Source: JAFEDN01 sp963795715 (lineage in GTDB: Bacteria; Pseudomonadota; Gammaproteobacteria; Coxiellales; Coxiellaceae). Taken from it: a stretch of 64,000 bases of DNA. The position numbers and the translations under genes are program-made. How positions within the stretch are numbered: position 1 is the stretch's first letter; each line of letters starts with the position of its first letter. The stretch spans positions 310,001 to 374,000 of the forward strand of contig CAWCIY010000003.1 in assembly GCA_963795715.1 (NCBI GenBank), given 5' to 3'. Shown here piece by piece: positions 8,673-17,254 of this stretch. The notes beneath the pieces are model-generated. The model made no database searches. It was not told the DNA's origin and saw only the letters and a list, made by a program, of their open reading frames with translations.

Positions 8673-10145
8673 ATGCAACACGAAATTATTAGAAGTAAAG
8701 AAAACAATCAACCTAGCCCCACTGATTCCAAAGTTAAAAAATGGGTTGCTGAAAGTGGCCTGGAAACTAAAGGACCCCTTATAGTCACCACAAGCATGCC
8801 TCTTAAATATTCTTTTAATATTACGCAGCGTTCTCACCAATTAGTACGAGGCGAGGATTATATTTCCGGGCCTAAGTTAGAAGCCCTGCTTAAAGTGATA
8901 CCCCCTAATTCCAAAAACGTGTTTGTTTTTGGAGCTTTTTTAAACCTTTATAGACACTACATGGTTAGTAGTATTAGTTTCGCCCAAGTTGATCAAACCA
9001 AATCGGACGAAGATCTTTGGGCATCCGCCCAGGCTGCAGCATCCGCAGAGGCAAAAGAATGGGAAACTACAAACGAGCCAATTCTTAAGCCATTTATACA
9101 AAAACAGTATCTTCAAAATTGGGTTGTCAGCTCTGTGGAGGGAAGTAAAAAAATTAACAGCCTGTTAACGCAAACTTACACTTCTAAAAAAAATGCTAAA
9201 TTAAATAAAATTCTTGAACACCGTGCTAAGGAAACAGTTAAAGATCATTACCCAGATTTACAGCGTTTAATAGAACAAGAAAATAAAGTCTGCTCCGTTA
9301 TTACGGGAGAATTTTTAACAAAAGATCAGGTAATTGAAAAATTAACTGAGAATAATATTCGTTATTTGATTGATGAATTTGCCACATTGGCTCATTTAGT
9401 TTTAGAATCTAAGTCCTCCATGCTGGTGTATGCTCCCAACAAAGTGACAAAATCAAAAAAACAGGAAATGGTTGAGAGCAAATCTAAAACTAAAGCTGAT
9501 AAACCAGAATCTTTTTCCTTTGCACAAAAGTTAATGAATTTAGTGATCGAAATCGTTACTGAAACACGGTTGCCACAAGCACTCAAGGTCGGTTACCAAG
9601 AAGTCTGTGTTCGTGAGGCTGAGGCTTCTCTAGTCGATACGACTACTTTACTTGCTTTGTTTCAGATAATCGTTACCATACCCTACATGTTTGCTACAGA
9701 TATACCCGAAATGGTTTTTTTATTTTGTGAGAATCTTGATAATTTAGGAAAAAAAATCAGCACCATGGTTCTACCTTTCTTAAATTCAATAACTAATCCA
9801 ATCATTGCGGAAGAAAAACAACGATTGCCCATTCTTGATTCAAATGAAGATTTAAATACTTTAATTACCTGGATGGGCGGTTTTTTAGCACAAGTCATGC
9901 TATCCGAGGATCCTAACATACGTATGAGTGTGATCAAACTAAGTTATCTTATTAAGATAAATCTACCGCACTTAGAGAAGTCCATACACCAAATTGCTAT
10001 TGTGAAAAAAAAGGAATACACACACTCAAAAATTTCAGGCAATAATCAACAAATCTCGTTCCCCTATTCTGGATCGCTATCTCCAAAAAAACTTCTTAAA
10101 GTAGATAGCCAAACCTTCGAACAGAGCCAGCAGATTACACGTTGA
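8673..10145 (+). CDS. Hypothetical protein, soluble, effector-like
   Basis: This encodes 490 residues. The ATG at 8673 is preceded by AAAGAGGAAC. No signal peptide is seen. The protein is largely helical, with a basic Lys-rich linker near residues 255-275. Residues about 290-400 show a faint pattern reminiscent of the C-terminal half of RasGAP domains, but no signature is convincing. The hybrid histidine kinase gene starts 13 bases downstream, so the two are probably co-transcribed. It might be a secreted effector or a partner of the kinase. The function is unknown. Confidence 0.6.
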   Translation: MQHEIIRSKENNQPSPTDSKVKKWVAESGLETKGPLIVTTSMPLKYSFNITQRSHQLVRGEDYISGPKLEALLKVIPPNSKNVFVFGAFLNLYRHYMVSSISFAQVDQTKSDEDLWASAQAAASAEAKEWETTNEPILKPFIQKQYLQNWVVSSVEGSKKINSLLTQTYTSKKNAKLNKILEHRAKETVKDHYPDLQRLIEQENKVCSVITGEFLTKDQVIEKLTENNIRYLIDEFATLAHLVLESKSSMLVYAPNKVTKSKKQEMVESKSKTKADKPESFSFAQKLMNLVIEIVTETRLPQALKVGYQEVCVREAEASLVDTTTLLALFQIIVTIPYMFATDIPEMVFLFCENLDNLGKKISTMVLPFLNSITNPIIAEEKQRLPILDSNEDLNTLITWMGGFLAQVMLSEDPNIRMSVIKLSYLIKINLPHLEKSIHQIAIVKKKEYTHSKISGNNQQISFPYSGSLSPKKLLKVDSQTFEQSQQITR

Positions 10146-10158
10146 TAGGACTTAACAT

Positions 10159-12453
10159 TTGATTGAGTTTATTGATTATTTAAGTGATATTGTCATTATG
10201 CTCGATGAGGATTGCCGGATCCACAATCTGAATCGAGCAGCCGAAAAATATTTCGGAGCACTGAAGCACGAAATCCAAGGCTTGAACTATTTTGTCGCCT
10301 GCCAAAAATTTAAAGTTCAAGCCATTAGGGATTTTGAACAATCTGAAATTGCCACAGAAGGTGACCATAAAAGCATTCTTTGGCGAATTTATAAAAAAGA
10401 AGTACTCATTGGCACTGTGCAAACTCAAAGCGATCTTTATCTAGAAAGTATATTAAACGCAGAAATAGAAGGTCTCAATATTTATTGGTTTGATCAAAAC
10501 CATCGAGTTCTTCTTTGTAATAACACTCAAGCCCAGACTTTGGGATATCGCAATAATGAAGAAATGGTTGGGAAAAGTATTGGGGATTTATGTCAACGTT
10601 TAGGATACACCCCAGAGCTAGAAAGACAAATTTGTCAAAATAATCTGGATATCATGAATTCTAGAAAAGCTCAAATATTCCAAGAAGTTGGCGAAGATAA
10701 CAAGTGGTTTATTTCTTATAAAGCTCCTTTTTATGATAATTGGGGTCAAATGCATGGCGTATTGGGCGTCTCTACCGATATTACTGACCGTAAAGAATTA
10801 GAACGTCAGTTAATATCCGCTAAACATGCCACAGATGCCTATCTTGAAAGTATTTTACTCTCCTCTCGAAGCAACATTTATTGGATGGATTTAGAAGGAA
10901 AAATCATTGGCTGCAATGATCAGCAAGCCAAGTGTTTTGGGTTAAGCAGCCGCATGAATTTAATAGGCAAAAATATTTTCGATGTTGCAGAGATCTTAAA
11001 TTGGGATCCTGATATACCCAAAAAAATTAGAGAAAATGATCTTGAAATTATAACGCGAAGGCTAGAATTTGATTACGAAGAAACTGTCAATATAGCGGGA
11101 GAAGATCGTATTTATCGCGCTTCTAAAGCTCCTATGTTTGATCAAAATGGCCAAGTAATTGGCATCATGGGCATCGCCACGGATATCACAGAATTAAAAA
11201 GAACGATACAGGAGTTAGCAAAGGCTAAACAAACAGCCGAAGCAGCCTATAAATATAAAACACAATTCATAACCAATATCAGTCATGACATTCGCACACC
11301 ACTGATAGGAATCAAACACATCTCTGTTTGGCTAAAAGAAAATATCCCCGAGCAATATCATCCGGAAGTGGATGCTATTATAAAATCCAGTGACGAGCTT
11401 CTTCATTTGCTTAATCACATTCTAACTCTTACTAAACTGGAAATGAAAGATAATCGAAAACAAGAACGAGAGCGGGAAAATTTTAATTTAAAGCAACTGA
11501 TAAAAAAATTAATCGATTTATTTTCATCCATTACCCGACAAAAAAACATTTTATTACAAATGGATTACGCAAGTGAAGTTCCTGAAACATTCAAAGGTTA
11601 TCCTTATTCAATCCAGCAAATTATTTTGAACCTAATGAGTAACGCCCTTAAATTTACAGACAAAGGTCATGTTATTGTCCGAGTTTATAAAAATAAAATT
11701 CCTTTAGTAGTCAGTGAAGCGTTTTTTCCTTTAATTATTATGGTTGAAGATACCGGAATTGGTATACCTGAGGATCAACTCAATGCTGTCTTCGAAAGCT
11801 TTCAACGTTTAAACCCATCTTACCAAAATCAATATTCAGGCAGCGGACTTGGATTATCCATCGCCCATCAATCAGTTACCAACCTAGGCGGCAAGATATG
11901 GGTTGAAAGCAAAGTAGGTCAAGGTTCTTGTTTTTTTGTTAGCTTGAACATGTTAATTAGTCAAGAAAAACCTGTAGATTTAAAAATAGAAGATACTCTC
12001 GCAAATCAATTAGATTCATTTCAAAAGCTGCAACCCTTATCCATTCATCAATCTATATCAAAAAAAAGTAATAGCCATGTTTTATTGGTAGAAGACAATG
12101 TGTTAATACAGAAAGGAACCACCCACCTTCTAAACAAGTTAAATATTTATGTAGATATTGCCAAAGACGCCAAATCTGCTTTAGAACTGGTGAAACAAGA
12201 TTTCTACGATTTAATTTTAATGGACATTGGCTTGCCCGAAGAAGATGGCTTTTGGGCTACCAAACAAATTCGCAATTCTTTTCCTAATTATGCTAAAACC
12301 CCTATTATTGCTATCACAGCTCATTTGGATGAAGAATGCCGAGCCATTTCTCAAGAGGCCGGGATGAATGATATTATTATTAAACCTATCACAATGGAAA
12401 TCCTTTTAGAATGTTTAAAAACTTACGGGTTGGCTGAACGAGTTGCTGTATGA
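10159..12453 (+). CDS. PAS-PAS hybrid histidine kinase/response regulator
   Basis: This encodes 764 residues. Translation apparently starts at TTG 10159, preceded by AGGA. Residues 1-90 form a weak PAS-like domain. Two clear PAS/PAC units follow (about 93-215 and 225-350), each ending in an STDIT or ATDIT motif. The HisKA H-box is SHDIRTPL (phosphorylatable H376). The ATPase has an N-box (NLMSNALKF), G1 (DTGIGIP) and G2 (GSGLGLS). A receiver domain (about 640-755) carries the acceptor Asp D689 (LILMDIGLP). There are no membrane helices, so it is cytosolic. No HPt or output domain or partner regulator is encoded nearby. The stop overlaps the folA start. Confidence 0.9.
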   Translation: MIEFIDYLSDIVIMLDEDCRIHNLNRAAEKYFGALKHEIQGLNYFVACQKFKVQAIRDFEQSEIATEGDHKSILWRIYKKEVLIGTVQTQSDLYLESILNAEIEGLNIYWFDQNHRVLLCNNTQAQTLGYRNNEEMVGKSIGDLCQRLGYTPELERQICQNNLDIMNSRKAQIFQEVGEDNKWFISYKAPFYDNWGQMHGVLGVSTDITDRKELERQLISAKHATDAYLESILLSSRSNIYWMDLEGKIIGCNDQQAKCFGLSSRMNLIGKNIFDVAEILNWDPDIPKKIRENDLEIITRRLEFDYEETVNIAGEDRIYRASKAPMFDQNGQVIGIMGIATDITELKRTIQELAKAKQTAEAAYKYKTQFITNISHDIRTPLIGIKHISVWLKENIPEQYHPEVDAIIKSSDELLHLLNHILTLTKLEMKDNRKQERERENFNLKQLIKKLIDLFSSITRQKNILLQMDYASEVPETFKGYPYSIQQIILNLMSNALKFTDKGHVIVRVYKNKIPLVVSEAFFPLIIMVEDTGIGIPEDQLNAVFESFQRLNPSYQNQYSGSGLGLSIAHQSVTNLGGKIWVESKVGQGSCFFVSLNMLISQEKPVDLKIEDTLANQLDSFQKLQPLSIHQSISKKSNSHVLLVEDNVLIQKGTTHLLNKLNIYVDIAKDAKSALELVKQDFYDLILMDIGLPEEDGFWATKQIRNSFPNYAKTPIIAITAHLDEECRAISQEAGMNDIIIKPITMEILLECLKTYGLAERVAV

Positions 12454-12941
12454 TTAGTTTAATTGCCGCCATGGCTCATAATCGGGTCATCGGTAATCAA
12501 GGGTTTCTGCCTTGGCATTTACCAAAAGAATTGGCCTACTTCAAAAAAATGACTTTAGGCAAACCAGTTCTTATGGGCAGAAAAACTTATGAAAGTATTG
12601 GCCGGCCTTTGCCCCACAGGCGCAACTTGATTTTAACCCAGCAAAAAATCTTTCTGCCCGGCTGCGAGATTTTTACCGACCTTGAAACAGCTCTCAACGC
12701 GGTTCCACCAGAGCAAGAATTAATGGTGATCGGCGGCGCTTTGCTTTTCGAGCAAACTCTACCTTTAGCGCAGCGTCTTTATCTGACAATGATTGACAGC
12801 GTCATCGCTGGAGATACTTTCTTTCCTGAGTGGAAAGATGATCAGTGGATTGAACGTGAAAAAACCTTGCACGCTGCCGACGATTTAAATGCTTTTAACT
12901 TTTATACAATTATCTTAGATCGCAAGTATCCCCCCCTTTGA
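12450..12941 (+). CDS. folA: Dihydrofolate reductase
   Basis: This encodes 163 residues. It reduces dihydrofolate to tetrahydrofolate with NADPH for thymidylate and one-carbon metabolism. The N-terminal LIAAMAHNRVIG, the substrate motif LPWHLPKELAYF and the NADPH-binding GRKTYESIGRPLP are all present. The acidic active-site residue is Glu27 rather than the Asp27 of E. coli, an ordinary variant. The ATG overlaps the kinase stop (ATGA). The last codons and stop lie inside a long inverted repeat shared with the 3' end of apaH. Confidence 0.96.
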   Translation: MISLIAAMAHNRVIGNQGFLPWHLPKELAYFKKMTLGKPVLMGRKTYESIGRPLPHRRNLILTQQKIFLPGCEIFTDLETALNAVPPEQELMVIGGALLFEQTLPLAQRLYLTMIDSVIAGDTFFPEWKDDQWIEREKTLHAADDLNAFNFYTIILDRKYPPL

Positions 12942-13023
12942 AAAAGGGGGGTTAGGGGCGATTTTTAGACAAGCTTATGTTTTCCAGTTAAAAAATCCCC
13001 CTCAATCCCCCTTTTTCAAAGGG
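12934..13023. terminator. Long inverted repeat between convergent folA and apaH
   Basis: Arms at 12934-12966 and 12991-13023 are nearly perfect inverted copies of 33 bases (CCCTTTGAAAAAGGGG followed by a T-rich end). They enclose a 24-base loop. Each arm ends in a T-run in its own direction, so the structure can act as a bidirectional terminator. Both genes end inside it: folA gains its final PPL codons and apaH its final LPPLKKGD codons from the repeat. A similar C/G-run repeat follows ahcY at 50380-50455, so this is also a dispersed repeat family. Confidence 0.65.
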
Positions 13024-13826
13024 GGAAGCTTACACTGGATAGATATACGCCGTTGATCCTCCAAACAATACGCAGTCAAAGACCTGCCCCAAACGCATCC
13101 GGTATCTAACGCCTCACAATTTGGATTGGTTTTTCGCCCATCCAGTGCAGCCCAATGGCCGAACATTACACGATGAGGAAGTTGATACCATTCAAACCAA
13201 GGGCGAAAATCGAAATGAGTTGAGCGCGCAGTTTTGTTAGACAAATCCAGTGTGCCGTCTTGGTTGCAAAAACGCATCCTGGTGAGAGCATTGATCGTGT
13301 AATGAATCCGTTCTTTTTTATCAGCTTGCTCCCGCCACTGTAGTGGCGTGTGCCGGTGATATTCGATATCCCGCAAAAAACCAACATATTCATTACTGCG
13401 AAGATGGGTGCAGGCCATATCGGCATTCAGCAGTAAATCTGCCAACTTCCATTGCGGTGGAAACCCCGCATGAACCAATACCGTATCAAAAGCTTGTAAA
13501 TAAATGACTAAAGGCTGGATCCGTAACCATTCCAGCAACTCCAATTTATCAGAAGCCTCTAAAATTGGATCCAGCGTATGATCGCCATGATAAACCACCG
13601 AGCCATACCCGATAGCCAACAAATAAAAATCGTGATTGCCTAATACCACCAAAGGATTTGGCAAATTTTTAATAAATCTCAGTACAGACAACGAGTCTGG
13701 GCCGCGATTGACCAAATCTCCAACAAAACCCAATTGATCACGGTCGGGATTATAATCAATTGCCTCTAATAACTGCAGCAGTTCGGTATAACACCCTTGA
13801 ACATCGCCAATAATATAGGTTGCCAT
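13002..13826 (-). CDS. apaH: Bis(5'-nucleosyl)-tetraphosphatase (symmetrical)
   Basis: This encodes 274 residues. It hydrolyses Ap4A to two ADP and also removes Np4 caps from RNA. The calcineurin-type metallophosphatase motifs are clear: GDVQGCY near the start, GDLVNRGPDS and GNHDFYLL. The length matches E. coli ApaH (about 280). It is transcribed toward folA and ends within the shared inverted repeat. Its upstream side faces the secreted-protein gene at 13859. Confidence 0.95.
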   Translation of the reverse strand: MATYIIGDVQGCYTELLQLLEAIDYNPDRDQLGFVGDLVNRGPDSLSVLRFIKNLPNPLVVLGNHDFYLLAIGYGSVVYHGDHTLDPILEASDKLELLEWLRIQPLVIYLQAFDTVLVHAGFPPQWKLADLLLNADMACTHLRSNEYVGFLRDIEYHRHTPLQWREQADKKERIHYTINALTRMRFCNQDGTLDLSNKTARSTHFDFRPWFEWYQLPHRVMFGHWAALDGRKTNPNCEALDTGCVWGRSLTAYCLEDQRRISIQCKLPPLKKGD

Positions 13827-13858
13827 GCTTAAAATATCCGGTAGAATATCAGTTTAAC

Positions 13859-14371
13859 ATGGTAACATATTTAACAGCAGCAGCAATTCCATCCTGCGCG
13901 ATGGGGGTTGTACTATTACTGACATCCACGGGGCTGGCTTTAGCGGGTGGACCTGATACTAGTCCACCCAATCGGTTTTTTTGCCCTCCCATCAGTGCTT
14001 TGACCAAAGATCCAAACACCAATTTGTGGTCAGCTGGCCCAGGTTGGCAAAGCTATGATCTTTCATTTGTGGACAAAATCACTCAATTCTCCGGCGCACA
14101 ATGGAAGGGAACGAACGTTGGACAGATTTTTTGCCTCTATCGAGGCGAATTAGCGACCGATTTTCCAGTTTTATTGGCTTATAAAGTATTGGCCTATGCA
14201 CCTCAGGGCGGTAAATGGAGCCCAAATTTAGGTGGATATGAAAATTGTGAAACGCCTTTACAGGAAGAATGTCCCTTTTCAATTCGTTTAAAACCACTGC
14301 AATCCGATGTTTATGAACAAGCGCAACAACTAAAACGTTCACTGCCGGCTTCAACTCGACCAGGTTTTTAA
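13859..14371 (+). CDS. Small secreted protein of unknown function
   Basis: This encodes 170 residues from the ATG at 13859. That start gives a clean signal peptide (hydrophobic about 12-28, cleavage near LALA-GG). An upstream in-frame ATG at 13820 would overlap apaH and bury the signal, so I reject it. The mature part has four Cys (in RFFCPP, IFCLY, NCET and EECPF) suggesting disulfides, and a WKGTNVGQIFCLYRGE core. It probably acts in the periplasm or outside the cell. The pattern looks like a conserved family, but I cannot name it with certainty. It is followed by the acyltransferase gene. Confidence 0.7.
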   Translation: MVTYLTAAAIPSCAMGVVLLLTSTGLALAGGPDTSPPNRFFCPPISALTKDPNTNLWSAGPGWQSYDLSFVDKITQFSGAQWKGTNVGQIFCLYRGELATDFPVLLAYKVLAYAPQGGKWSPNLGGYENCETPLQEECPFSIRLKPLQSDVYEQAQQLKRSLPASTRPGF

Positions 14372-14448
14372 TATGCACTGTAATAGCGCATGGTATATAA
14401 CTTTACAAACGCAGAACGGATTCCTATCCACAGGGGTGAGCTAGTATT

Positions 14449-15345
14449 ATGCACCAGAATTTTTTTCAGAAAGTTTTTAGCAACCTGCTGGCAAGCCTAT
14501 CCATTATTCTACTGCTTATTAACATGATTGTAGTTGCTGCCTGTATTTTAATCTTGTTCCCTTTTATCCACCTATTACCATTCAAGGATTGGCGCCGCCG
14601 AGGACAAGCGTGGTTACAAAATTGGCCCGTTTGGTGGATGGATGTTAACTGCTGGATACTGCAATTAAGCACCCATAATAAATGGCAAATTGAAGGTAAC
14701 GCCGACCTCAGTCCCTTACGATGGTATTTATTAATCTGCAACCATCAGTCTTGGATGGATATTTTAGTTCTGGGAATTTTTTTTCGACATAAGATCCCTA
14801 TTTTAAAATTTTTCATGAAGAAAGAGCTGTTGTGGACTCTACCCGTGGCCGGTTGGGCTTGCTATTTCTTAGGGTACCCTTTTATGGCCAGACATAGCCA
14901 TGAAGAAGTGAGAAAAAACCCACACCTTAAAACCGTAGACATAGAAACAACTCGCGCCGCCTGTGCTAAATTTAAAGAATTTCCAACAACGATAATGAAC
15001 TTTGTCGAAGGCACTCGATTCACACCCGCTAAACGCGAGGCGCAACATTCCCCTTACCAACATCTTTTAAAACCAAAAGCGACCGGTGTCGGCTTGGTGC
15101 TATATGAATTACACAATTGTTTGAGTGGAATTTTGAACGTAACAGTGCATTACACCCCACAAAAATTATCCTTATGGCAATTTCTATGTGGCAAAATTCA
15201 GCGAATATATATTCATTACGAATTATTGCCCATCACCCCCAACTTGATCGGCGATCCATACGAAGACCGAGCGTTTCGTAAATCGTTTCAACAATGGTTA
15301 TCGCAATTATGGGCTGAAAAAGACCAGTATTTAAATCAAATATGA
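14449..15345 (+). CDS. YihG-type lysophospholipid acyltransferase
   Basis: This encodes 298 residues of the PlsC/LPLAT family and is most like YihG/YihG-related acyltransferases, which add acyl chains to lysophosphatidic acid or related lipids. A membrane helix lies at about 15-40. The catalytic HX4D motif is NHQSWMDIL and the second block is FVEGTRFTP. It acts at the inner membrane. Its stop overlaps the hemC start by four bases, although the two functions are unrelated. A ribosome-binding site, GGGGTGAG, precedes the ATG. Confidence 0.85.
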   Translation: MHQNFFQKVFSNLLASLSIILLLINMIVVAACILILFPFIHLLPFKDWRRRGQAWLQNWPVWWMDVNCWILQLSTHNKWQIEGNADLSPLRWYLLICNHQSWMDILVLGIFFRHKIPILKFFMKKELLWTLPVAGWACYFLGYPFMARHSHEEVRKNPHLKTVDIETTRAACAKFKEFPTTIMNFVEGTRFTPAKREAQHSPYQHLLKPKATGVGLVLYELHNCLSGILNVTVHYTPQKLSLWQFLCGKIQRIYIHYELLPITPNLIGDPYEDRAFRKSFQQWLSQLWAEKDQYLNQI

Positions 15346-16256
15346 AAATACGCCTTGCTACACGTAAAAGTCCTTTAGCACTTTGGCAGGCCAATGCAGT
15401 GAAGCAGCAATTACAAAGTAAATTGCCCAGTGTTACTGTGGAGTTAGTTACCTATGTGACCGCCGGAGATAAAAAAACCGACCTTCCCCTGACTGAGATA
15501 GGAGGTAAATCGCTTTTTGTAAAGGAATTACAAGTCGGTTTGTTGGAAAATGCTGCGGATATCGCGGTGCATTCTGTGAAGGATATGTCTGTGAGTCAAC
15601 ATCCTGGATTAGTTTTAGCCGCCATACTCAAACGAGAAGACCCTCGAGATGCATTTATTTCCCAAATTTATAAGCGCTGGCAAGATTTACCCGCAGGCGC
15701 GGTACTAGGAACTGCCAGTCCCAGGCGGCAATGTCAAATATCTGCTTTACGCCCAGATATTGTTGTGGCGCCCCTGCGTGGTAATGTCGAGACGCGCTTA
15801 GATAAACTGACTGCTGGCAAATACCATGCCATCATTTTAGCCAGCGCAGGACTCACCCGTTTGGGGCTGGGTAACCAGATAAGCCAATATCTTTCCATTG
15901 ATGAATTTGTGCCCGCTATTGGTCAAGGCGCCTTGGGTATAGAATGCCGTGAAAATGATGGCGAACTCATTGCCATGCTTAAAGAACTCAACGATTGGCC
16001 CAGCCATCAATGTGTAGCCGCAGAACGCGCGGTCAATGCCCGCCTAGGCGGAGATTGCTACACTCCAGTGGGAGCTCATGCACGAATTGAAGGAGAAGCA
16101 CTGTTTTTGCAAGCCCTTGTCGGTTCGTTGGATGGACGTGTTTTATTAAAAGCACAACAGCAAGGAAAAGCCATTGAGGCTGAAGAAATCGGCAAAAAAG
16201 TTGCCGAGGAATTGCTGGCGCAAGGTGCGGACGTACTATGCCACAAAAAAAATTAA
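15342..16256 (+). CDS. hemC: Porphobilinogen deaminase (hydroxymethylbilane synthase)
   Basis: This encodes 304 residues. It polymerises four porphobilinogen molecules to hydroxymethylbilane in heme synthesis. Signature motifs are ATRKSPLALWQA, VHSVKDM, GTASPRRQCQ, LRGNVETRLDKL and the dipyrromethane cofactor Cys in GGDCYTPVGAHA. The length is standard. The stop lies inside the start of hemD (overlap 16238-16256), so the pair is translationally coupled. The gene itself is not affected by the repeat inserted just downstream. Confidence 0.97.
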   Translation: MKIRLATRKSPLALWQANAVKQQLQSKLPSVTVELVTYVTAGDKKTDLPLTEIGGKSLFVKELQVGLLENAADIAVHSVKDMSVSQHPGLVLAAILKREDPRDAFISQIYKRWQDLPAGAVLGTASPRRQCQISALRPDIVVAPLRGNVETRLDKLTAGKYHAIILASAGLTRLGLGNQISQYLSIDEFVPAIGQGALGIECRENDGELIAMLKELNDWPSHQCVAAERAVNARLGGDCYTPVGAHARIEGEALFLQALVGSLDGRVLLKAQQQGKAIEAEEIGKKVAEELLAQGADVLCHKKN

Positions 16257-17254
16257 AAGGAGGTTCACCCTCCGCGATGGGGGTGAAGCAAGACCGACAG
16301 TCCAGTGGACTGTCGCAGTTTACTGAACGCCCGCACAGGGATGTGCGGGCTGGTTGCGGCTCCATGGACGGTTGCGTGCAGGCAACCATCCATGGCCGGT
16401 CGCTCGCCGCATGCGGCTCGCCCAATGCGCAGGATTTAAAATCAGGAAGCGATTCCCGATGTCTTCAGCGGGAATCGCTGAAAGGAACTGTGGTAATCAC
16501 TCGGCCACTGCATCAAGCACAAAGCCTTGCTTATGCAATTCAGCAATTAGGCGGCGACGTAATCATTTTTCCTACCTTAGAAATTTTGCCTATTGAAAAT
16601 AATGAAAAATTGCAAAATGCAGCCAATCATATGGATGAATACGATATCGCTATTTTCGTAAGCGCCAATGCAGTTCGCTATTTTTTGAAATCTAAACCAA
16701 GCCTTCTAGATCCCGCGATCGAGTCGCGGGATGACACTTCCACTTTAACCATTGCAGTCGGACCGGGAACAGCCCAGGCTTTAAACGCCGGTCAAATTAA
16801 AGCAATTTTTCCGCCGGAAAACCACTCTAGTGAAGGTATTTTAGCTTTAAAAGAATTACAAAATATTAAGCTTAAAAAAATCGCTATTTTTTGTGGCGAA
16901 AACTCCAAGCCTTTGCTGAAGACTCTATTGCAGGAAAGAGGCGCACAAGTTCAAGAAATTATTTGTTACCGGCGCCACTGCCCCAATGCTAACGCGAAAC
17001 AAATAATAACCGCCTGGCAGGAAGCGGGAGTGAATTATATTATCAGCACCAGCGCAGAAAACTTGCAGAATTTATATTTCATTTTTGCTAAGATTGATTC
17101 AGCCTGGATGTTGCACACCCCACTGGTAGTTATTAGCAACACCTTATCGGCGCTTGCGCAACAATTGGGGTTTCAATCTATCATTGAAGCTCAGGGCGCG
17201 AGCGATGAGGCGATTTGTAAAGCGCTTTTATTGAGGAACAAAACGATATGTTAA
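16238..17254 (+). CDS. hemD: Uroporphyrinogen-III synthase with in-frame repeat insertions
   Basis: This encodes 338 residues, clearly longer than the usual 245-260. It cyclises hydroxymethylbilane to uroporphyrinogen III. Residues 1-7 (MPQKKLK) are followed by about 75 residues encoded by a GC-rich repeat (16256-16480). The normal protein then resumes as GTVVITRPLHQA. Removing exactly 225 bp restores MPQKKLKGTVVITRPL with no frame change. A second short palindrome (about 16703-16741) adds LLDPAIESRDD in mid-protein. Downstream HemD features (FVSANAVRYFL, VGPGTAQAL, IISTSAENL) look intact. Either the extra peptide is tolerated, or translation restarts at an ATG within the repeat. The gene overlaps hemX by seven bases. 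Confidence 0.9.
   Translation: MPQKKLKGGSPSAMGVKQDRQSSGLSQFTERPHRDVRAGCGSMDGCVQATIHGRSLAACGSPNAQDLKSGSDSRCLQRESLKGTVVITRPLHQAQSLAYAIQQLGGDVIIFPTLEILPIENNEKLQNAANHMDEYDIAIFVSANAVRYFLKSKPSLLDPAIESRDDTSTLTIAVGPGTAQALNAGQIKAIFPPENHSSEGILALKELQNIKLKKIAIFCGENSKPLLKTLLQERGAQVQEIICYRRHCPNANAKQIITAWQEAGVNYIISTSAENLQNLYFIFAKIDSAWMLHTPLVVISNTLSALAQQLGFQSIIEAQGASDEAICKALLLRNKTIC
16256..16480 (+). repeat. 225-bp multi-hairpin repeat inserted in frame in hemD
   Basis: This GC-rich block differs sharply from its AT-rich surroundings. It is flanked by AAAGGA at 16256-16261 and 16481-16486, a candidate 6-bp target duplication. It contains successive hairpins: ACAGTCCAGTGGACTGT, CCCGCACAGGGATGTGCGGG, a CCATGG...CCATGG stem, GCCGCATGCGGC, and a terminal GATTCCCG...CGGGAATC stem. 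Its length is divisible by three and the hemD frame stays open across it. An intergenic relative lies at 37008-37232 with the same order of hairpins, and shorter relatives lie at 44690-44807 and 45667-45786. Confidence 0.85.
16703..16741 (+). repeat. Short palindromic insertion inside hemD
   Basis: TCCCGCGA (16711-16718) and TCGCGGGA (16724-16731) form an 8-bp perfect stem with a 5-base loop inside the hemD frame. The surrounding peptide LLDPAIESRDDTS interrupts an otherwise normal HemD sequence. Similar CCCGCG...CGCGGGATGA palindromes are frequent dispersed repeats in Rickettsia and other bacteria (general knowledge). The exact edges are uncertain. Confidence 0.55.

Noticed and set aside
8673..10145. 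RasGAP domain in the 490-residue protein
   Set aside because: Only a loose hydrophobic pattern and an LP..LK segment agree. The arginine-finger region and order of motifs are not convincing.
13820..13858. Earlier start for the secreted protein gene at 13820
   Set aside because: It overlaps the apaH start and would place residues before the signal peptide that make export unlikely.
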